A stretch of DNA of 64,000 nt from Methylobacterium mesophilicum SR1.6/6 (GTDB lineage: Bacteria > Pseudomonadota > Alphaproteobacteria > Rhizobiales > Beijerinckiaceae), in assembly GCF_000364445.2 (NCBI RefSeq), contig NZ_CP043538.1, forward strand, positions 5,847,447 to 5,911,446. The letters run 5' to 3'. Within the stretch, counting starts at the first letter, position 1. Every line of letters starts with the position of its first letter. The notes under the pieces are model-generated. The model was not told the origin of the DNA and did not search any database. It saw only the letters and a list, made by a program, of their open reading frames with translations. Shown in pieces: positions 58,359 through 64,000 of the stretch. The position numbers and the translations under genes were made by a program.

Positions 58359-59531
58359 TCAGATCACGCGTTTCTCCCGCAGCGCCGTGACCGCCTGCGC
58401 GTCGAAGCCGAAGGCGTGCAGGATCGCCTCGCTCTGCGCGCCGAGATCGGGCGCCGCCGTCCGCACGTGCCCGTCCGAGCGGGACATCCGGATCGGCTGG
58501 GCGACCAGATCGATGCGCCCGAGGCGCGGGTGCTCCACCGTCTCGGCCATGCCGAGATGCTGCACCTGCGGATCGGCAAAGACCTGATCCATCGTGTAGA
58601 CCGGACCGCAGGCGATCTCGGCGTCGTTCAGGGCCTCGACCCAGTGGGCGGCGTTCCGGGTCCGGGTCACAGCGGCGATTGCGTCGGCGAGGTCGTGGCG
58701 GTTGCGGCCGCGCGCCGGCTGATCGGCGAAGCGCGGGTCCTCGGCCCATTCGGGATGGCCCAGCACCGCGCACAGGCGCCGCCACATGGCCTCGCCGATC
58801 GGCGCGATGTTGACGTGCCCGTCGGCGGTCGGGAACGCGCCCATCGGGCTCGCGGTCGGATGGTGGTTGCCGATCTGCGGCGGGATTTCGTGGTCCATGG
58901 TCCAGCGCGCCGCCTGGAAGTCGAGCAGGGCGATCTGCGCCTGCAGGAGCGAGGTCTGCACCCACTGCCCCTGGCCCGATTGCTCCCGCTCCAGGAGCGC
59001 GGTCAGGATGCCGAGGGCGCAGTACAGGCCGGCGCTCGAATCGGCGACCGCGATGCCGGCCCGCACCGGCCCCCCGCCGGCCTCGCCGGTGATCGACATC
59101 AGCCCGCCCATCCCCTGCGCGATCTGATCGAGCCCGGGACGCATGCGGTAGGGGCCGTCCTGCCCGTAGCCGGAGATGCTGGCGTAGACGAGCCGGGGAT
59201 TCTCGGCGGCCAGCGCCGCGTAACCGATGCCGAGGCGGTCCTTCACGTCCGGCCGGAAGTTCTCGACGAGCACGTCGGCCGAGCGCGCGAGCCGCTTCAG
59301 CACGGCGACGCCCTCGGGCTGCTTCAGGTCGAGGGTGAGGCTGCGCTTGTTGCGATGCAGGTTCTGGAAGTCTGAGCCGTCGCGGTTGCCGCCGATCCGG
59401 TCGCCCCCGGGGGGCTCGATCTTGATGACGTCGACGCCCCAGTCGGCGAGCTGGCGCACGGCCGTCGGGCCCGAGCGCACGCGGGTGAGGTCCAGCACCG
59501 TGAAGCGGCTCAACGCATGGGCGGAGGGCAT
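58359..59531 (-). CDS. CaiB/BaiF family CoA-transferase (type III)
   Basis: 390 residues from ATG 59531 with GGGAGACGTCC upstream; an upstream open frame overlapping the next gene is not used. N-terminal R-F-T-V-L-D-L-T-R-V-R-S-G-P and A-D-W-G-V-D-V-I-K-I-E-P-P-G-G-D are family hallmarks. V-E-N-F-R-P-D-V follows, and the catalytic Asp sits in R-P-G-L-D-Q-I-A-Q-G near 155. The enzyme moves CoA from a donor acyl-CoA to a carboxylic acid, activating the substrate of this operon. Acceptor unknown. Operon partners: crotonase, MmgE/PrpD and three MFS proteins. Confidence 0.93.
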   Translation of the reverse strand: MPSAHALSRFTVLDLTRVRSGPTAVRQLADWGVDVIKIEPPGGDRIGGNRDGSDFQNLHRNKRSLTLDLKQPEGVAVLKRLARSADVLVENFRPDVKDRLGIGYAALAAENPRLVYASISGYGQDGPYRMRPGLDQIAQGMGGLMSITGEAGGGPVRAGIAVADSSAGLYCALGILTALLEREQSGQGQWVQTSLLQAQIALLDFQAARWTMDHEIPPQIGNHHPTASPMGAFPTADGHVNIAPIGEAMWRRLCAVLGHPEWAEDPRFADQPARGRNRHDLADAIAAVTRTRNAAHWVEALNDAEIACGPVYTMDQVFADPQVQHLGMAETVEHPRLGRIDLVAQPIRMSRSDGHVRTAAPDLGAQSEAILHAFGFDAQAVTALREKRVI

Positions 59532-59590
59532 GGACGTCTCCCGGTTTCGCGCGGCGTGATGAATGGGGGGCCGGTTCAGGGGCAGGGCGC

Positions 59591-60379
59591 TCAGCGGCCC
59601 TTGAAGTTCGGCGGCCGCTTCTCGCGGAAGGCGATCGGGCCCTCCCGGTAATCCTCGCTGGCGAAGCAGGCCTTGATCGCGCGGTCGATGGCGGCGAGGG
59701 CGTCCGGGCCGGGCTCGGTGGTGGCCGCGTCGATGGCGAGCTTGGCGGCCGCGATGGTCAGCGGCGCATTGGCGGCGACGCGGGTCCCGTAGGCTCGGAC
59801 CTCCTCCTCCAGCGCATCCTTGGGAACAATCCGGTTGATCAGCCCCATGCTCAGCGCCTCGGCGGTGTCGAACTGGCGTGCCGAGTAGAAGATGTCCTTG
59901 GCGCGCGAGGGGCCGACCACGTCGACGAGGCGGCGCATGCCGGCGTAGCGGTAGCCCAGGCCGAGCCTGGCCGCGGGGATAGCGAAGCGCGTGCCCTCCG
60001 CGGCGAAGCGCAGGTCGCAGGCTAGCGCGAGGGCGAGGCCGCCGCCGATGCAGTAGCCGCGCACCATGGCGAGGGTGGGCTTGGGGCAGGTCTGGATGAT
60101 CGCGGTCGCCGCGTCCGCGGCGGCGTTGTAGGCCATCTGGGCCTCGCTGGAGCCGCGCCTGGTCTCGAACTCGGAGATGTCGGCGCCGGATACGAACGCC
60201 TTCTCGCCCGCGCCCTTCAGCGCGAGGATGCGGATCTCCGGATCCTCCGCGAGGCCGGCGATCACCTCGGGCACGCCGCGCCACATCTCGAACGTCATGG
60301 CGTTGTGCTTGGCGACATTGCTGAAGATCAGCCAGCCGATCGGCCCGTCCCGCTGCACAATGAGTTGGGGGTCTGCCAT
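59591..60379 (-). CDS. crotonase-superfamily protein (enoyl-CoA hydratase/isomerase)
   Basis: 262 residues. The crotonase fold is shown by K-H-N-A-M-T-F-E-M-W near 25, A-F-V-S-G-A-D-I-S-E-F near 62 (CoA-binding G-A-D), and V-R-G-Y-C-I-G-G-G-L-A-L-A-L near 107. The first hydratase glutamate is replaced: the region reads I-P-A-A-R-L-G-L-G-Y, with Ala where true hydratases have Glu. The second position is Asp (A-K-D-I-F-Y). The reaction may therefore differ from simple hydration: isomerase, hydrolase or C-C cleavage are possible. It overlaps neither neighbour but is two bases from the MHS transporter stop. Confidence 0.9.
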   Translation of the reverse strand: MADPQLIVQRDGPIGWLIFSNVAKHNAMTFEMWRGVPEVIAGLAEDPEIRILALKGAGEKAFVSGADISEFETRRGSSEAQMAYNAAADAATAIIQTCPKPTLAMVRGYCIGGGLALALACDLRFAAEGTRFAIPAARLGLGYRYAGMRRLVDVVGPSRAKDIFYSARQFDTAEALSMGLINRIVPKDALEEEVRAYGTRVAANAPLTIAAAKLAIDAATTEPGPDALAAIDRAIKACFASEDYREGPIAFREKRPPNFKGR

Positions 60380-60381
60380 GG

Positions 60382-61788
60382 CTATCCTTGAGCGGTGCGG
60401 GGCGAGTCGGCTAGCGGCGCAACGCCGGTCACGAGACCCTTCGACGGGTGGGGCTCGCCGCCGACCCGCTCAGGATCGAGACTCGCGGTGCCGCCCTCCT
60501 TGAGGAACAGCGTCGTGACGAAGGTGCAGGCGATGCAGGCGCTGACGTAGTAGAAGAACAGGGTCTCATGGCCGAGATGCTTGAACCACAACCCGACATA
60601 CTCGGCGCTGCCGCCGAAAACGGATGTCGCCAGGGTGTAGGGAAGGCCGACGCCGAGGACCCGCACGCTCGTGGGGAAGAGTTCGGCCTTCACGACTGAG
60701 TTGACCGACGTGTAGCCGGACACGATGACCAGCGCGATCATCAGCAGGATCAGCGCCGACCGCGCATCGTGGACCCGGGTCATCGCGGTCATCAGCGGCA
60801 CGGTGCCGAGCGTCCCGAGGACACCGAAGGCGAGCAGCAGGGGCTTGCGCCCGATCCGGTCCGACAGCGCCCCGAGCAGCGGCTGCAGCAAGGCGAACAC
60901 GAACAGCGTGGCGCAGGAGACCAGCGTCGTCTGATCCCGCGTCAGCCCGGCCGAGTTCGACAGGAACCGGTGCATGTAGACCGTGTAGGTGAAGAACGCG
61001 ACCGTGCCGCCGACCGTCATGCCGGCGACCAGGACCAGGGCGCGCGGTTGGGCTAGGAGGCGCAAGGTCGGCCGCTCCGCCGTGCCCCGGCGCTCGAGCG
61101 CCCTGAACTGGTCGGTCTCGTCGATGTTCCGGCGCAGGGCGTAGCCGATGACCGCGCAGGCTGCACCGATGGCGAACGGGACGCGCCAGCCCCAGGCGGC
61201 GATCTGGTCGGAACTCAGGAGCGCCCGCATCACCACCAGCAGGAAGGTCGCCAGCAGCTGGCCCGAGATCAGCGTCACGTAGTTGAAGCTGCTGAAGAAG
61301 CCGCGGCGGCGCGGATCCGCGATCTCCGTCAGGTAGACCGAACTCGCCCCGTACTCGCCGCCGAGCGACAGGCCCTGCAGCATGCGCGCGAGCAGGAGCA
61401 TCGCAGGCGCCAGGATACCTGCCTGCTCGTAGGTCGGGCAGATCGCGATCAGCAGCGACCCCGCGCACATCAGGGTCACGCACAGACTCAGCGCGGTGCG
61501 CCGCCCGTGCCGGTCGGCGTAGACGCCGAAGATCCAGCTCCCGAGGGGCCGCAGCAGGAAGCCCAGGGCGAAGATCCCGGCGGCGTTGAGGAGCTGCACG
61601 TTTGGCGAATCGCCGGGGAAGAACTGCGGCGCGAAGTAGAGGGAGAACGCCGTGTAGATGTGCAGGTCGAACCACTCGATCAGGTTGCCCACCGACCCGC
61701 CAAGGATCGAGGCGACGCGGTGGTGGAGGGCGGGGCGCGCCTCCCCGAGGGCGGTGTCGGTTGCGAGCATCGCGGATCGCTCCGTCAT
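60382..61788 (-). CDS. MFS transporter, metabolite:H+ symporter (MHS) type
   Basis: 468 residues from ATG 61788, which overlaps the upstream MFS stop by four bases (ATGA). Hallmarks: G-N-L-I-E-W-F-D-L-H-I-Y in the first span, G-V-Y-A-D-R-H-G-R-R-T-A in loop 2-3, and L-Q-G-L-S-L-G-G-E-Y-G-A-S-S-V-Y-L-T-E. Same class as the alpha-ketoglutarate and proline/betaine symporters, so it probably takes up a dicarboxylate or similar acid. C-terminal tail rich in Pro/Ser. Confidence 0.9.
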   Translation of the reverse strand: MTERSAMLATDTALGEARPALHHRVASILGGSVGNLIEWFDLHIYTAFSLYFAPQFFPGDSPNVQLLNAAGIFALGFLLRPLGSWIFGVYADRHGRRTALSLCVTLMCAGSLLIAICPTYEQAGILAPAMLLLARMLQGLSLGGEYGASSVYLTEIADPRRRGFFSSFNYVTLISGQLLATFLLVVMRALLSSDQIAAWGWRVPFAIGAACAVIGYALRRNIDETDQFRALERRGTAERPTLRLLAQPRALVLVAGMTVGGTVAFFTYTVYMHRFLSNSAGLTRDQTTLVSCATLFVFALLQPLLGALSDRIGRKPLLLAFGVLGTLGTVPLMTAMTRVHDARSALILLMIALVIVSGYTSVNSVVKAELFPTSVRVLGVGLPYTLATSVFGGSAEYVGLWFKHLGHETLFFYYVSACIACTFVTTLFLKEGGTASLDPERVGGEPHPSKGLVTGVAPLADSPRTAQG

Positions 61789-63128
61789 CGTGGCGCGGAG
61801 GCGGCGAGGCGCCGCTCGAAGGCGGGGGCGAGCAGGGCCTGCACGCCCCCCAGGAAGGCGATCGCGGCCAGGAACAGGAGGCCGTAGGTGAATTGCCCCG
61901 TCGCATCCTTGATCCAGCCGACGAGGTAGGGGGGCAGGAAGCCCGACAGGTTGCCGAGCGCCGTCACCATGGCGATCGAGCCGGCCGCCGCCGGGCCGGG
62001 AAAGCTCTCGGTGTAGAGAGCGAGCGAGGGACCTTTCAGCCCGTAGATGCCGATCATCACCACGCAGATCGCGGCGAACTGCGCGAGCGGCGCGGCGAGC
62101 CAGACCGAAGCGGTGAGGCCGGCGGCGACCAGGAAGGTCATGGCGGCGGTCGGCACGATCCGGTCCGCGTGCCGGTCCGACCACCAGCCGCCCAGCACCA
62201 TCGCGAGGGTGCCGAACGCGTAGGGGATCGCGGTCACGAAGCCGGTCTGGGCGTTGGTCAGGCCGGCGGCCTTGACGATCTGCGGCAGCCACAGGCTCAG
62301 GCCGTAGCTCGCCGTCGTGACGTTGAAGAACAGGAACGCGTAGAACAGCACCCGCGGATCGCGGATCGTCGCCCAGACGTTCGGCGCGGCATGCGGCCGG
62401 GCCGGCTCGGCCGCAAGCGTCCGGCGCAGCCAGTCCCGCTGCTCGCGGTTGAGCCATTCGGCCTTGTCGGGCGTGTCGGTCAGGACGAACAGCAGCAGCA
62501 CGCCCAGGAAGACCGCCGGCAGCCCTTCGAGGATGTACATCCACTGCCAGCCGGACAGCCCGAGCCACCCGTCGAGACCCAGCAGCAGCCCCGAGATCGG
62601 CGCGCCGACGAGGCTCGACACCGCCATGCCCACCAGCATGATGCCGATGCAGCGGGCGCGGTACGCCTTCGGGTACCAGAGCGCGGCGAACAGCAGCAGG
62701 CCGGGGAAGAACCCGGCCTCCGCGACGCCGAGCAGGAACCGGGCGATGCAGAACGAGACCGGCCCGGTCACGAGTGCCATCCCGGCCGAGATGAAGCCCC
62801 AGGTGATCATGATGCGGGACAGCCAGAGTCGGGCGCCGACCCGGCCCATCATCACGTTGCTCGGATACTCGAACAGGAAGTAGCCGAGGAAGAAGATGCC
62901 CGCGCCCCAGCCGTAGGCGGTGGCCGAGAGGCCGAGCTCCCGGTTGGCGGTCAGCGCCGCGAAGCCGACATTCACCCGGTCGATGAACGAAACCATGTAG
63001 GCGACGACGAGGATCGGCATGAACCGCCGGTTGATCCGGCGGATCGTGTCACGCTCCAGGTCCGTCACCCCGTCCGACCGCGTGCCGTCCTGTACGGCGA
63101 GGCCGGCGGGGATTGCCCGCGTGTCCAT
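61785..63128 (-). CDS. MFS transporter, anion:cation symporter (ACS) type
   Basis: 447 residues from ATG 63128, with GGGAGGAGAGC upstream. The N-terminus R-I-N-R-R-F-M-P-I-L-V-V-A-Y-M-V-S-F-I-D-R-V-N-V-like and F-G-A/G-V-G-A-like spans match hexuronate/tartrate/phthalate transporters. G-V-A-E-A-G-F-F-P-G-L-L-L-F is a family landmark. It ends inside the MHS gene start, showing translational coupling. It is the second visible gene in the operon, 70 bases after MmgE/PrpD. Confidence 0.9.
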   Translation of the reverse strand: MDTRAIPAGLAVQDGTRSDGVTDLERDTIRRINRRFMPILVVAYMVSFIDRVNVGFAALTANRELGLSATAYGWGAGIFFLGYFLFEYPSNVMMGRVGARLWLSRIMITWGFISAGMALVTGPVSFCIARFLLGVAEAGFFPGLLLFAALWYPKAYRARCIGIMLVGMAVSSLVGAPISGLLLGLDGWLGLSGWQWMYILEGLPAVFLGVLLLFVLTDTPDKAEWLNREQRDWLRRTLAAEPARPHAAPNVWATIRDPRVLFYAFLFFNVTTASYGLSLWLPQIVKAAGLTNAQTGFVTAIPYAFGTLAMVLGGWWSDRHADRIVPTAAMTFLVAAGLTASVWLAAPLAQFAAICVVMIGIYGLKGPSLALYTESFPGPAAAGSIAMVTALGNLSGFLPPYLVGWIKDATGQFTYGLLFLAAIAFLGGVQALLAPAFERRLAASAPR

Positions 63129-63198
63129 GCGCTCTCCTCCCTGGAGGCCGCCGGCCGGTCTCGCGGCTCTGGCGGGTGTGGTCTTGCGGCCGGAACGC

Positions 63199-64000
63199 CT
63201 AGTCCGGTCCCGGCCGCCCGAGCTGCGCCACGGTTTCCGCCGGGGCGGTGTCGAGCACGCGCAGGGTCGCGAGGAGATCGGCCGCCGCTGCGTCCCCCAC
63301 GGCGGGGCTTGCGAGTTCGCGGAATTTGTCGGCCAGCTCGTTGTCGGTGAGCGGCGCGTCCGGATCGCCCTTGCGGGTCGGCTGGCGCTGCGCGAAGCTC
63401 CTTCCATCCGTCAGGGTGACGGTCACGACGGCCGAGCGCCGGGCCGGGAACGCGGCCTCGCAGTCCGGATCGACCACCATGGCGACGCGGCGCATCAGCG
63501 CCTGGACCCGCGGATCGGCGAGGCGCTCCGGCGAGACCGCGTCGAGCCGCACGCTGCCGTGCACGAGGGCGCTCGCCACCGTGAAGGGCGTCGAGAACCG
63601 CCCCTCGAAGGGCGTCGCGACCGCGCGCCGGTCGGTGACGTCGAGGGCCGTCCGGTAGGTGCCGATGGTGATGGCCTCGATGGCGTCGAGGTCGAGACCC
63701 GGCCGCAGCGCCAGGGCCGCGTCGATGGCCGCGAAGGCGTGGCCGCAGCAGCCGTGGTTCTTGAACGTCATGGCGCAGATGTTGTAGCGGCGCCCCAGAT
63801 CCGCGACGGCGCGTGGCCAGTCCGCGCCCCGGCTCATCGCGGCCCCGAAGCCGGCCTCCCCCTCCAGCACGTCGAGGGCGCCGGTGACGCCGCGGCTGGC
63901 CGCCAGGGCGGAGAGCGCCCCGGCCTCCGCGGCGTGCCCGGCATGGAGCGGCTTCGACATGGCGTCGGAGCGGAAGGCTTGCTGGAGCCCGGCCGCCATC
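63199..64000 (-). CDS. MmgE/PrpD family protein, C-terminal part (runs off right edge)
   Basis: The frame is open to the right edge, so the 5' end is outside. Family signatures: M-S-K-P-L-H-A-G-H-A-A-E-A-G, F-K-N-H-G-C-C-G-H-A-F-A-A-I-D, and T-P-F-E-G-R-F-S-T-P-F-T-V-A-S-A. MmgE/PrpD members are 2-methylcitrate dehydratase, cis-aconitate decarboxylase and related lyases or epimerases acting on di- and tricarboxylates. The linkage to a CoA-transferase and acid transporters fits a dicarboxylate pathway; the exact substrate is not known. First visible gene of the operon. Confidence 0.9.
   Translation of the reverse strand, partial: MAAGLQQAFRSDAMSKPLHAGHAAEAGALSALAASRGVTGALDVLEGEAGFGAAMSRGADWPRAVADLGRRYNICAMTFKNHGCCGHAFAAIDAALALRPGLDLDAIEAITIGTYRTALDVTDRRAVATPFEGRFSTPFTVASALVHGSVRLDAVSPERLADPRVQALMRRVAMVVDPDCEAAFPARRSAVVTVTLTDGRSFAQRQPTRKGDPDAPLTDNELADKFRELASPAVGDAAAADLLATLRVLDTAPAETVAQLGRPGPD

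Noticed and set aside
61602..63350. 582-residue plus-strand open frame
   Set aside because: Antisense to two MFS genes, Arg/Gly-rich.

Overview
The window is high-GC DNA with alphaproteobacterial content, probably from a Methylobacterium-type member of the Hyphomicrobiales. This is inferred from the gene families: an alphaproteobacterial Porin_2-type porin, an oxalate/formate-type antiporter with a GntR regulator, DUF6538-type integrases, many small signal-peptide proteins and a His-run secreted protein. A tRNA-Ser(CGA) gene argues for a chromosomal location. AT-rich patches are confined to intergenic stretches (about 26.2-26.7, 28.4-28.9, 36.2-36.8 and 56.2-56.5 kb).

Layout. (1) 0-3.2 kb: two tandem glycosyltransferase/TPR paralogues. 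The first runs off the left edge; the second is cut by a complete IS66-family element (1716-3150) with perfect 13-bp ends but no target duplication. (2) 3.2-9 kb: a decayed integrative element. It holds small accessory genes, several of them broken, a replicative primase-helicase pseudogene with a stop, a frameshift and a missing N-terminus, an integrase C-terminal pseudogene joined to it head to head, tRNA-Ser(CGA), and an N-terminal integrase remnant. (3) 9-11 kb: a flavin reductase and an EamA exporter with a histidine-rich tail. (4) 11.4-19.7 kb: signalling genes, comprising two GGDEF-EAL proteins, a PAS-PAS-XRE regulator and a soluble PAS chemoreceptor. (5) 21.4-23.9 kb: a GntR/FCD regulator and an OxlT-type antiporter with a strong dyad upstream. 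(6) 24.5-25.9 kb: arsH and arsR diverging from a palindrome, plus an arsC remnant. (7) 26.7-28.4 kb: porin with a strong terminator. (8) 29.3-36.2 kb: an RND efflux operon (pump, adaptor, response regulator, kinase) whose pump gene carries a one-base frameshift. (9) 36.8-41 kb: small secreted proteins, a receiver-only regulator and a His-run protein. (10) 41.3-49.6 kb: metal handling, with a VIT-type Fe/Mn transporter, a VgrG remnant, a heavy-metal RND pump and adaptor, a solo PHB-accumulation-type DNA-binding domain, and a divergent two-component system. (11) 50.1-56.2 kb: an outer-membrane barrel protein and a drug-type RND pump with a lipoprotein adaptor. (12) 57-64 kb: a compact minus-strand catabolic operon with an MmgE/PrpD protein (runs off the right edge), three MFS transporters from three different families, a crotonase-fold protein and a CaiB-type CoA-transferase.

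Working together: the right two thirds is dominated by export and envelope functions (three RND systems, a VIT transporter, EamA, ars genes, porin, His-rich proteins), with two of the RND systems beside their own OmpR-type two-component regulators. The terminal operon looks like uptake and CoA-dependent breakdown of an unidentified organic acid. I saw no CRISPR array and no recognisable defence island. The most unusual items are the solo PhaR-like domain next to the metal pump, the His-tailed EamA transporter, the crotonase with altered catalytic glutamates in a three-transporter operon, and the stepwise-decayed integrative element.
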